Below, in pieces: positions 1 through 9,826 of a DNA stretch of 28,939 bases. The DNA comes from Byssochlamys sp. IMV 00236. Lineage: Eukaryota > Ascomycota > Eurotiomycetes > Eurotiales > Thermoascaceae. The stretch spans positions 1-28,939 of the forward strand of contig MSJH02000335.1 in assembly GCA_001931875.2 (NCBI GenBank), read 5' to 3'. Position numbers and translations under genes: made by a program. The notes below the pieces were generated by a model. It was given only the letters and a program-made list of their open reading frames with translations. It searched no databases and had not been told where the DNA came from. How positions within the stretch are numbered: the stretch's first letter is position 1; the number at the start of each line of letters is the position of its first letter.

Positions 1-1599
1 CTTTAATGGAACGCATCACCTGAATAACCTTAAACACAGTGTCTTGTAATAAAGGTTGCCACCATAAACAAGTATAAATCTACTTGGTAAATGCCTTATC
101 ATAATCTCTAAAAATGAGCATATGCAAAGAAACGGGAATTTTCTTGTTGTTACAATGACTTTTTTAGGAGATATTGAATATGCGTCCTATCGATCGCTAC
201 AAAGGAGAAACTGCTGCATCAGGCTTTATCAGTATTCGTAGGTACTATATCATTCATAAAGTGTTAGTTGAACAGATTGCGCAAGCATCATTCTGTCTAG
301 AAAGTGCAAGAGTAAGGGAAACGCAAAGACTTGGGCATAAAGCCATCACCTCAGGAACACGAAAACGATGTGTATCATAGGGATACCCATGCAGTTGGTC
401 GAAGCGCCTGCTAACAAGTTTAGCCCTTCAACAAATAGTAAAGCATGACGGAGAATAAGAGGAGGCTGTAAAGTGTATCTTTTATTTATGTGTAAAAACT
501 AAAAGGAGCAACTCTCATGCATATTTGCTTTCATCTTTTTTTTTTTTTTTTCTTTTCCTCCAGAGTTACAATCGTTAAGACAATTAGTATTGGCGATCAC
601 TCTTGAAGGAAGTGCAAGGAGATGTCAAGTGTCTTTCCATAGTGAGCAATGTCTATTTGCTGTCTTCAGGCTAGTCAGTCTTGCTATAGAGATGAGTTCA
701 GCCTTGTCTTTTCTTTTTTCTTTCCCCCCATCAACATCGTTACAAGTAAAGGGTAGCCTCTTTTGTTTAACCATGAGACTATCATTCATATCTGATGTTA
801 TAGTCGCCGATTCACTGACAGGAAAGGTCTCAGTAAACAAAGGTTTTCTTAAGCAAGCTTACTGACACTATCATCATATCACAGACATGAATTCTTTTGT
901 GCATTAATAAAAGATTTTCATTTGAGCCTTGCCCAGAATACAAATTTAATCGAATCATTTTACAAAGTATACATGAATTGAACTATAAAAAGATCAGACT
1001 TGATTTATTAATTCTTCTAAAAAGGATATAGTCCGACATGTTATGATCAAGGCCATTATAATATGGACTCGGGTAACATTGTCCTCATTACGAACGCTCT
1101 TACATGTGAAGTTTTACTTATTCCTCGTTACGCAACTGGTTGACACATTGTAAATGAGTCATGTGCCAATGAATGAACTTTCCAAGTCTTGTTGTACAAT
1201 ATTATATTGTTTTATCCAATTTTGGTCAGGTTTAAGCATGGCTATCGAGCCAAAACGAAGTTTCGTACAATTTGAGCATTTTATACTTATTCGGGCAGTA
1301 AGGGCTCTATTATCTAATGTAAGGTAAAATACAAACCTACGAATAGCCCCGTTCCTGTTAAAATTTATTTGCTGAAACTGTAAAATGTACACGATCTACG
1401 CAAACACAAACCCCTTGACCGTGAAAATTATAGTGAACAGCCAACGGATATTCAACATTTTACTCTAAACTTTCAAATAAACTAATTTGTGAATGTTTAA
1501 GAATGTATTCTTATTATCCCAGAGTAATTATAATGTTTATTATGATATTAAATAGTAAAAGTATGAGTGGGTCAATGAAGACAACAATAAATAAAAATC
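1..1599. other. Spacer without a resolvable gene
   Basis: No complete gene model can be built here. The minus strand at 346-465 reads as a protein-like stretch opening after a TTTACAG acceptor (begins PPLILRHALLFVEG). A second frame at 254-431 reads SRRFDQLHGYPYDTHRF. A third piece at about 1-86 reads LWWQPLLQDTVFKVIQ and runs off the left edge. The frames do not join cleanly, so this is either a decayed gene or the unresolved end of one lying to the left. A run of 16 T lies at 536-551. Short open frames at 590-865 and 1159-1392 have no recognisable content. The last 200 bases are the AT-rich 3' flank of the transporter gene. Confidence 0.3.
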
Positions 1600-3923
1600 T
1601 TATTCACATTCAGCACAGCAGTAGTCCATAAATGGGAGATCAGCACGGTTACCAGCCCATGTTGGGAAAGGATAGGCTTGGCCGTTACCACCACCTTGTA
1701 ATGCCATGGAAAGGAAGAAGACCATAAGAGAGGTTCCTGAATCGAGGGCAGCAGAGAGAAGGTAGTTGTACTTGGAGAACCAAGCAGTATATCTTCGCTT
1801 CAAGTAGTACTGAGAGATGACGACGAGAACGAAACCGACTGTAATCCAACCAGTGGCAGCGCCGGGGATAACAGCCATACCCATCAAGAGAGTAGGGATA
1901 TTGACATACTGAAATCCTGCTTTGGGGAACTTCTTGTGGAGTAACCAGAAAGGAACTGGGAGGAAGAAACCGATAAGAAGAGCCCAGAGGACGATGTAGT
2001 AGTTACTCTTGGGGCCAAACATAAGGTTGGGGCCAACAGCACCCCAGGTGATGGCAGCAGAGTTAATGGTTTGAGGAGAGATACCACTCCAGAATTGATT
2101 ACCACCAGGCGTCAAAAGAACCTCACGTTCGTTTTCAACAATGATCTTGTTAACAATGTAGTTGAAGAAGCAGCCAACGACGGTACCAGCCATCTGACTG
2201 AAGAAGGTCCATCTTGGGGGAACCTTGAGATAATGACCGATCTTTAAATCCTTGGCCATGAGACCTGCCTGACTCATGGTGTTGTAACCGAGAGTCTTGA
2301 AATACATATTGGCAATGGCGTAACCAGGCATGATGAAACCACAAATCATTTCGGTCAAGACGTTCAAACCAAAGTTATTACCGGTGACAGCATAAATCAA
2401 GTTAAGAGGAAGAGAAAGAATGGTGGAGAGAGCAATAGCAAAGATGACACCCCACCATGGAAGTTGACTCTGGTTTGCGTAGGCGATACCAATGTTCAAA
2501 CCAATACCTCCAATGAAAATGATATAGTACCACCAGTTGGGAACTTCCTTATATTTCTGCATAAGACGTTGATGGATATCCATGTCCTTATTGACAGAGC
2601 TCTTCCAGGCTTGGCGGAATTGTCTCCAGATTTGTTTACCATAGAAAAGGAATACGTGGGAAATAGTAGCAGTAACACCAAAGTTGAGAACGATATAACT
2701 GAAGGCATAAACAGCTGCGAATTGAGGATAACCAATTTCTTCCAAGGCTGTGGCGTTGATAGACATATCAGGGTTAAGAACTGCCTTTTGAGGGTACTTG
2801 ACAGAGGTGCCATTGTCAAAGCGTCGGTAAATACCATTAGAAAGGAAGGGATAGCTTTTAGCGTGCCATACGTCAGAGTAATAGAGGAGGGGGGCAATAA
2901 TCCAGATACAGACAATACCAAGGAAATAGTTGACCTGGACCCAGAAAGGGATGACAAGAGGTGTGGCATTCAATAAGAAGTTCCAGTCAAAACTAAAGTT
3001 GAAGATACCCATGCCTTCGTTGACAGCAGCACCACCAAAGATATTTTGAACAACACTACTGTCCCTTCTAGCGAGACAGACAATAGAGATGGAGGAAAGA
3101 AGAGGGAACATGTATTGGGGAATGAATTCATAGACAAAGATGCCTGCAAAGACAATAAAGAAAAACTTGGTACGATAACGAGCTTCGTCCTTGTCTGTGT
3201 TAAAAGTCTTCAAGACGGAAATGTTGGGTAAAGCTTGTGGCCAGATCATATTGGCTGGATATACAAGGAATGGTCTAAGTTGTCCAGCAATACCATAACC
3301 TACAAGTTGCGTAGCAAGTAATAAAAAGATGGAGCCAGCGGGCCCAGGTGATTGACCAAAATAGAGTTCTTGAGCACCCAAGATATATGTACCGTAAGCG
3401 GCAGTATTAGCAGATGAAACCATGACATAGATACAGGTGTGTTCCTTGTAATTGAGTGGACCGGGGTTAAGCCAGCCACCTTTAGGAAGAAGTCGATACC
3501 AGAGATTACAAAAGACATAGGCAAGGATAAGCATAAAGACACTTGATAAGGGCACACCAACAGGCTTAAAGTTCATCAGTTGACTCACAGAGGATGAAAG
3601 GGCAGAGAGAAGCTGTTGTAAGGTAATTAGCGACGGATACTTTAATTGATGGTTATACTTACGACACCAACAACAAGGGCACGAACAGAAAAGGCCTGAA
3701 GAGTAGGGTCATCATCAGTGACGGCAATTTCATTAACAATGGCGATATCGATTTCATCCGTTTCTTCGTGATGCTCAGCATCAAAGTGTTTGCTTTCTTC
3801 ATCAATCTTTACATCTTTTGAATCCCTTAACCAGAATTCGTCTTGATGTTCTTGTTTGATTTCAGTGGTAGTTTCGACTTTTTCTTCTGTTTGAAGGACT
3901 TCTTCTTTTTTCTCGTCCGTCAT
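1600..3923 (-). CDS. Oligopeptide transporter, OPT family
   Basis: Predicted proton-coupled importer of small peptides, possibly glutathione-like, in the plasma membrane. Two exons: 3663-3923 and 1600-3612, with a 50-bp GTAAGT...CAG intron (3613-3662), giving 757 residues. The first ~70 residues are acidic and hydrophilic, rich in E, D and K (a cytosolic tail). Splicing restores the family-typical run into the first membrane segment (RALVVGVLLSALSSSVSQL). The rest is strongly hydrophobic with about a dozen or more membrane segments. The OPT signatures are present: NPGP near residue 136, followed by KEH, and KVPPR near 550-554, matching the NPG and KIPPR motifs of the peptide-transporting OPT clade. 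Length is normal for the family. The start is the first ATG of the acidic exon; the flank upstream is purine-rich with no further open frame. Exact substrate cannot be read from sequence. Confidence 0.93.
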
Positions 3924-4255
3924 TTATGGTGAAAAGGGGGAGTAAATTAAAAAAAAGAGAGAGAGAAATGCAAGTAGATAAAAAAGGGGGGATGTTTGTT
4001 TATGATCCAAGTGTAAAGCTCATGTATTTATATGCATATTTTGCCTAGGAAACTCAAGTATCACAGATTATGGTAAATATACCAATGAGACACTTGAAAC
4101 CATAGATCACGAAATGAGTCTACTCTTTTTGATAATGCATTCCTTTCTGTCCCTTCTATCATAATCAAATGGTGCAACTGTTTTATATTGCCTATAAAAG
4201 GCAATATAAGCTTTATAAAGAAAGTACTACAATTTAAATTCTTAAACCATTTTAT
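3924..4255. other. Spacer: OPT upstream region and NDUFAF7 3' flank
   Basis: 332 bp between the OPT start and the NDUFAF7 stop, both genes on the minus strand. No coding signal. The half next to the OPT start is a purine-rich tract on the plus strand (GAGAGA, AAAAGGGG), which is a pyrimidine-rich leader for the OPT gene. A compact hairpin (4183-4209) lies just past the NDUFAF7 stop. Confidence 0.6.
4183..4209. repeat. Perfect 10-bp inverted repeat, 7-nt loop
   Basis: TTATATTGCC (4183-4192) and GGCAATATAA (4200-4209) are perfect reverse complements around TATAAAA. It sits about 46 bp past the NDUFAF7 stop codon, so it would form a stem-loop in that transcript's 3' UTR or downstream of it. No function is known from sequence. 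Confidence 0.7.
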
Positions 4256-6053
4256 TTAGGTACTTTTATTCTCAAATCCAACTGGAAACCCGGAATCGAC
4301 ATTGTTACTTTTAGAAAAGGCCAAGACCTTGTATATTCTTCCCATCTGCGTTGGATCCATTAAACGTTCTGCTCCGTCAAGGATTGCCTTTCGACTAGCC
4401 GATGATTTCGCACTTCTAAATAATTTTTCTACTCTAGCATGTATGCCAAGAGACTGTAAGAACTCTGATTGTGTGATGGGACCAAAAGTGGTGATGTCTA
4501 TTATATGTATTATCAGAAATAGAGAGGCACATGTATAACTTCAAACCAACTTGCCTGATCGTTCTTTAATTACTTGTTTTAGATATGCAAAGTCGACGTC
4601 TGCACTTAAATCAGCAGTACCTGGATCACTCATTGGATGAATGATTTTGTGATTCTTAATTGCCTACAGGTAACGTTAATCTAAAGGGTAACACAGAATC
4701 AGTCAAGTGCTCTTGTTATTTTTACTCTCAATGTATGTCCTTGAATATAATCTTGCCCATAATCAATGACTAATCCCGTTCCACCATTTCTATCCAAGTA
4801 TTGCGCAATAGCATGAATATAATTCCAACTATCAGGAGAAATCTCAACTCTGTCTCCGTCCTTGAATGATTTAAATCGCTCGTCATCTAAAAAGGCTTTT
4901 GTTGCTGCTGTTGGTTGAGCAGATGTTATAAAACGAAAGTTATATTCCCTAAATAGTATAAGCGCCCCTTTCTTTCCTTTTTTAGACCGATTTTCTATTT
5001 ACTTTTTGTTATCATCATCAATATCTATCAACACTTCCTTCCACTCTGATTCCACTTTCTATATCGGCAAGTTTATTCTTTATCCACATTTTCACACACA
5101 CACACACACACACTATTTTTACCTCAAAGATGTGAATTGGTAGAGCATCAAAGAATTCATGGGCCATAACGAATGACCATTGGTCTACAGTATCCAATTA
5201 CATACTATTCCGATTACACTCTTATTTATCATACCTGGGACAAGCTCGATACCATCACACCAGGAGATGGTAATGCCATCGTCACGAGTAATTGTTTCGA
5301 TACCTGACCCTTTATCTTGCCGTAAAACGTCTTTATCTTCTGATCCTTTGACTAGAGCTGCTCTCTGCATCTTACGTAATCCAGGACTTGCTTCAATCAA
5401 TCGAATATCAGTGATTGTTTTATAAAAATGAGGAAAGTGCGATAATGCCTTCAAGAAGATGTTTAGTCTCTATTATTTCGCACACACACATACACATATA
5501 CGCACGCTTGTATGCGTGTGAATGTGTTCAGCTTACCCTCAGCATATCATTCATCAATGTACCACGTCCTGGACCAAATTCGATGATTTGTGTCTTTTCT
5601 GGTTTGCCCAGTCTCATCCATTCTGTCAAGTACCAGATACCACACAACTTTTTTTTAAGAAAAAGGGGGGAGCCTTCAGTGACCATGTATCCTACGTATA
5701 TATGCCCTTACCTCTCCAAAGACTTGACTGATTTCTGGTGAAGTGATAAAGTCACCCTGTTTTCCAAACACGTCGCCTAACATATAGTATCCACTTAATG
5801 GGTTCACGAGCACCTGACGCATAAAGTGTGCTACAGTAAGTGGTCCTGATATCTAAGATACAAAACAGAAAATCGGGTGATGAGTTGCTTCTTGATCAAT
5901 TAATTCAAGTGTTACCTTGATAGAATCATGTAAATGTTTTGCTAATGGTGACAATGGCTCTTTCTCGATTTTAGTTATCGAACTACTGTAATAACGGCAT
6001 GCTTGTGAGATCGCCCTTGACGAGTTAGTTAATGGTCGTAAAATGCGTAACAT
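4256..6053 (-). CDS. NDUFAF7: Complex I assembly arginine methyltransferase NDUFAF7 (MidA family)
   Basis: Mitochondrial SAM-dependent enzyme of the DUF185/MidA family; in animals it dimethylates an arginine of complex I subunit NDUFS2 during early assembly. Nine exons: 5916-6053, 5712-5852, 5537-5647, 5235-5448, 5123-5184, 5003-5058, 4726-4948, 4555-4663, 4256-4497, giving 431 residues, close to the family norm. The N-terminus (residues 1-26) is rich in R, S and T with no acid, a mitochondrial presequence. Family blocks follow: SPEISQVFGE (84-93), the SAM-binding loop EFGPGRGTL (116-124), AHEFFDALP, and GPITQSEFL near the C-terminus. Introns are 50-88 bp; the last begins with GC, not GT (4553-4554). 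The acceptor of exon 4 has an alternative upstream (after ATAATAG), which would add eight residues; the chosen one gives the better family fit. Confidence 0.92.
5093..5113. repeat. (CA)n microsatellite
   Basis: About ten CA units inside the 64-bp intron 5 of NDUFAF7, filling a third of the intron. Confidence 0.95.
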
Positions 6054-6577
6054 GAAGGATAGAGTAAACTAATCTATATTTTTTTTTTGACACTTCAAGG
6101 GGGAGAACGCTGAATCTCCGCAAGAATTTACAGTCCTAATGTTTTTTTCATCTCTATTTTATGCCTTCAGTAGTGGCATCGCCACTACCCAACAGTTCTC
6201 TTGTATTCAAAAAGAGGTGATATTGTTAAATAGCTATGTTGCCGAAACGAAGACTAATGATGTAGTTGTAGGCTTTCTAGCCGCGCTTTATTCTCAATAA
6301 TATAAGGTAAACGCTACATGCACCAGAAGATAAGCTAAATAACGTAAATACAACATAAAATTAGAATAAATAAAGAAATGGCAACATTTCTTTTTTATCT
6401 CTTTTTCTTCCTGAAAGGAGCACAAAATAAGATGGTAACTTTATAAAGCCATGTTTAGCACGGCGCCACGCATTCTTCTGGTACATGTAGTGTTTCTATC
6501 GAGGTGACAACTCGTTACTTATACTGTATTTTTAATATCATCTTATGTCCATATTATACTAACCTATGCATCTTTAG
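6054..6577. other. Spacer upstream of NDUFAF7
   Basis: 524 bp of AT-rich DNA. The first part is the NDUFAF7 promoter side (a T-run of nine at about 6080). The right end carries a perfect TACTAAC branch-point motif (6557-6563) 15 bases before a TTTAG acceptor (6572-6577), so the last part looks like an intron leading into the relic that follows. I could not find a convincing upstream exon. Confidence 0.45.
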
Positions 6578-7018
6578 ATTGGATCTGATGTCTTCACTAG
6601 GGAATCCTCTAAATATAAATATACTAGAAAGAACGGCTGCTACTTGCTTTATCATCTTTATCATAGACCAATTGTTTATGTCGGATAATGATGTAATTGA
6701 GCTAGGCTGGCTGGAACGTGAGTTCTTCGCCCCGAAAAAATCAAAATGGGATGGCGTGCTGGTTAAAGTTGGAGACAAGTCCTACTTAGCAGGTTTGATT
6801 GAATTTTTTGAAGGGTGCGACGACAAAACACCAAATTATAAAAACCAACGTGACGTAACAAAGCTCTACTAAAAAATGCTGCAAATTTTTAATACTCAAT
6901 CATCATCTGCAACAGAGCAAACGTTCTGTATACGCTACTATAGTAAGGTTACGACTTGATTGTCAGTTGTAAATCAATCGCTGTTGCCTTCGTTTCACAC
7001 TCCGATATGGTAATATAA
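6578..7018 (+). pseudogene. Broken orphan gene relic (ELGWLERE...KWDG motif protein)
   Basis: The frame opens after a TACTAAC...TTTAG splice acceptor and reads like real protein: ERTAATCFIIFIIDQLF, then ELGWLEREFF, KSKWDGVLV, GLIEFFEG and DVTKLY. It meets a TAA at 6870-6872. Protein-like sequence continues in the same frame right after it (KMLQIFNTQSSS, then TFCIRYYSK) to a TGA at 6957-6959, after which another frame stays open to 7018. One premature stop plus an apparent frameshift mark it as a pseudogene. From memory only, proteins with a WLEREFF...KWDG...IEF.GG...DV.KLY pattern occur as lineage-specific multigene families in Mucorales; their function is unknown. The 5' part is missing or unresolved. 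Confidence 0.5.
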
Positions 7019-7295
7019 CGCGCTTTCTTATGAATAGAATAACATTATGTATTTTAAAAAGCGTAAGAAATACAATGAATCCAGGTCAAGATCCATTACT
7101 GTTTCTAAAATACAAAACTTAAGGAGAAATTCCGGAGAAAGAAAGCCTTTGCTTTGCAAATAAAATCTAAATTATTATCCAATAAAATTTTTCAGTCGTC
7201 TCTCGAATATTTGTTCTCATTTTAGGTTAAAATCCTGTGTTCTTTTCCCTTTTGTCAAAAAATTCAACGCGCTCTCCTTAAAAAAAATTTTAAAG
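7019..7295. other. Promoter-side spacer of CCT3
   Basis: 277 bp of AT-rich sequence ending in a run of A and T directly before the CCT3 start codon. No open frame of note and no recognised motif. Confidence 0.5.
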
Positions 7296-9246
7296 ATGCA
7301 GGCCCCAGTGATTGTTATGAGTAAGAGTGGCCATGGTACAAAGAAAGAGAGAAAGAGACTTATGTATTTAAATAGATACCAACATGGAACGTGAGTCAGG
7401 ACGTAAGGCTCAACTCTCAAATATTACTGCTGCCAAAGTAAGTTTATTTTTTCATTTGATTGATTCTGAACTGAGTATATTTCATAGACTGTAGCTGATG
7501 TCATCCGTACCTGTCTTGGTCCTCGATCGATGCTCAAGATGTTATTGGACCCCATGGGTGGCATCTTGTTAACAAATGATGGAAACGCCATTCTCCGTGA
7601 AATTGAAGTGGATCATCCAGCTGCTAAAAGTATGATTGAACTTTCTAGAACCCAAGATGAAGAAGTAGGCGATGGAACAACCAGTGTCATCATTCTCGGT
7701 AATTTAAACAAAAAGAAACAAGATGGTCTTTTTGACACACTCTATATATAGCTGGTGAAGTCCTTGCTGGTGCTTTACCTCACATTAATAACAACATTCA
7801 CCCTGTTGTGATCATCAGTGCTTTCAAAAAGGCTTTAGAAGATGCTTTGACCATTGTCGAAGAAATCTCTACTCCTGTTGATATCAATAATAACGAAGAA
7901 ATGACAAATCTGATCAAATCCTCTATTGGCACCAAGTTCACAAGCACCTGGAGCGATCTGATGTGTAAACTTGCTTTGGATGCTGTGCGTACGGTAGCTC
8001 TAAAAGACGAATCGACTAATAAAATGGAAGTTGATCTCAAACGATACGCTCGTGTCGAAAAGATTCCTGGTGGAGAAATTGAACAATCACAAGTGCTGGA
8101 CGGTATCATCTTGAACAAGGATGTCACACACCCCAAGATGCGTCGTCGTATCGAAAACCCACGTATCGTCTTGCTTGACTGTCCTCTTGAATATAAAAAG
8201 GGTGAATCTCAAACAAATATCGAAATTACAAAGGAGGCCGATTGGAACCGTATCCTTCAGATTGAAGAAGAACAAGTCAAGGCTATGTGCGAAAAAATTA
8301 TCTCTTTAAAGCCTGATTTAGTCTTTACCGAAAAGGGCGTTTCTGGTAACAATTATATAAAAAACGTCTATTCTCAGTGAACTCACTTTGCTCTTAGATC
8401 TCGCACAACATTACTTTGTCAAGGCAAATATCACTGCCATTCGTCGTGTTCGCAAAACAGATAACAACCGTATTGCTCGTGCTGTTGGCGCCACCATCGT
8501 GAACCGTGTGGATGATCTCAAGGAATCTGATGTTGGTACCAAGTGTGGTCTCTTCAACATTGACAAGATCGGAGACGAATACTTTACCTTCTTGACTAAA
8601 TGCCAAGACCCCAAGGCCTGTTCTATCATATTGCGTGGCCCTAGCAAAGATATTATTAATGAAGTTGAACGTAATCTTCAAGACGCGATGTGTGTTGCCC
8701 GTAACGTCTTCTTTAGTGCAAAACTTGCCCCTGGTGGTGGTGCAACAGAAATGGCCGTCGCTGTCAAGCTTGAAGAAAAGGCCAAATTGATCGAAGGCGT
8801 CGAGCAATGGCCCTACCGCTCTGTTGCTGAAGCTATGGAAGTCATTCCTCGTACATTGGTTCAAAACTGTGGTGGAAATGCCATCAAGACCTTAACACAA
8901 CTCAGAGCCAAACATACCGCTGGTGAACACTCTTTTGGTATTGATGGCGAAGCTGGTAAGGTCGTCGACATGAAGGATTACGGTGTTTGGGAACCCAGTG
9001 CTGTCAAGGTTCAAACGATCAAGACTGCTATCGAGGTAAGATAGGCACGCTTTTTTAAAAAAAGGCTTACTTATGCTTTTATAGTCTGCATGCTTATTGT
9101 TGCGTGTTGATGATATCGTTTCAGGTCTTTCAAAGAACAAACAAATGGCTCCTCAAGGAGCAGCTCCAGAGGTAAGATATGAACTAAACATATAAGGAAG
9201 ATGATTAACCCTTTATTGATAGGCTATGGAACAACCACAACAGTAG
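7296..9246 (+). CDS. CCT3: T-complex chaperonin subunit gamma (CCT3)
   Basis: One of eight subunits of the cytosolic TRiC/CCT chaperonin, which folds actin, tubulin and other proteins with ATP. Seven exons: 7296-7320, 7376-7437, 7488-7698, 7752-8345, 8398-9035, 9085-9171, 9223-9246, giving 546 residues, the usual length. The first exon codes only eight and a third codons (MQAPVIVM), and the join gives the gamma-specific start NTNMERESGRKAQLSN. Visible motifs are LGPRSMLKML near the N-terminus, the nucleotide-binding GDGTTS at 90-95, APGGGATEM in the equatorial domain, and LLRVDDIVSG near the C-terminus. In exon 4/5 the acceptor is the second of two AGs (8396-8397), which restores EKGVSDLAQHYF. 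The short glutamine-rich tail (AMEQPQQ) is encoded by a 24-bp last exon. Confidence 0.96.
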
Positions 9247-9275
9247 AATGAAAAAGAAAAAAAATACAACCAATT

Positions 9276-9286
9276 CCCCCCCCCCC
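9276..9286 (+). repeat. Homopolymer run of 11 C in the CCT3 3' flank
   Basis: Eleven consecutive C in otherwise AT-rich DNA, 30 bp past the CCT3 stop. A shorter run (8 C) follows the stop of the coiled-coil gene at about 18002. Confidence 0.9.
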
Positions 9287-9413
9287 TTCTTTTTCTTCTC
9301 TCTGCCATTGATCCGCTTAAACAAAATAAAAAATTCCCAAGCGCAAAAAAAGTCACGCGTATATATTTAGTGTGTAAACTAGCATAAATGTTTTTTCTTT
9401 TTCTTGTATCAAA

Positions 9414-9796
9414 ATGGAGCCTTCGACTGTTGATAAAATGAAAATGGGTGCTGCCATGGGAGGCACGGTTGGTTTATGTATCGGCTTTGTTTTTGGAAGT
9501 ATAAGTCTCATTCGGTAATGTGAGAATAATTCATACAATGCCTGTTATTAATGTGTGTTTTGTAAGCTTTGGTCCAGGTAATAGTAATCCAATCACACTA
9601 CTTAGTAAATATATGCTTGGATCTGCTGCTTCATTTGGTCTTTTCATGTGTTTGTATATTCTCATCTATGTATGACCTATATCTCATTCATTTATATATA
9701 GCTGTTGGTACCGTAGTTCGTTCTGAAAACAGGTTACCCATGTCAGCCTACGAGAGACGATTACCCGTGATTATGAAACAAAGAGACAACCAATAA
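9414..9796 (+). CDS. MGR2: Romo1/Mgr2-like mitochondrial inner-membrane protein
   Basis: Small protein of 92 residues in three exons: 9414-9514, 9567-9649, 9702-9796. Mgr2 in yeast is a lateral gatekeeper of the TIM23 translocase; the animal homologue is ROMO1. The sequence shows the family's two glycine-rich membrane hairpins: KMGAAMGGTVGLCIGFVFG and, across the second intron, YMLGSAASFGLFMSVGTVVR. It ends in a short basic tail (RLPVIMKQRDNQ). The second intron uses a weak donor (T|GTTTGT at 9650), chosen because it gives the conserved FMSVG junction. The gene is convergent with TSC2, with only 30 bp between stop codons. Yeast Mgr2 is slightly longer. Confidence 0.85.
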
Positions 9797-9826
9797 ATGT
9801 ATATATACAGAAGCAACTGATTTTAT

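Noticed and set aside
2464..2976. Open frames of 157-170 codons on both strands inside the OPT gene
   Set aside because: They are shadows of the long, clearly homologous transporter frame and have no protein character of their own.
8394..8864. 156-codon antisense frame across CCT3
   Set aside because: Antisense shadow of a strongly codon-biased exon; no start context or motifs.
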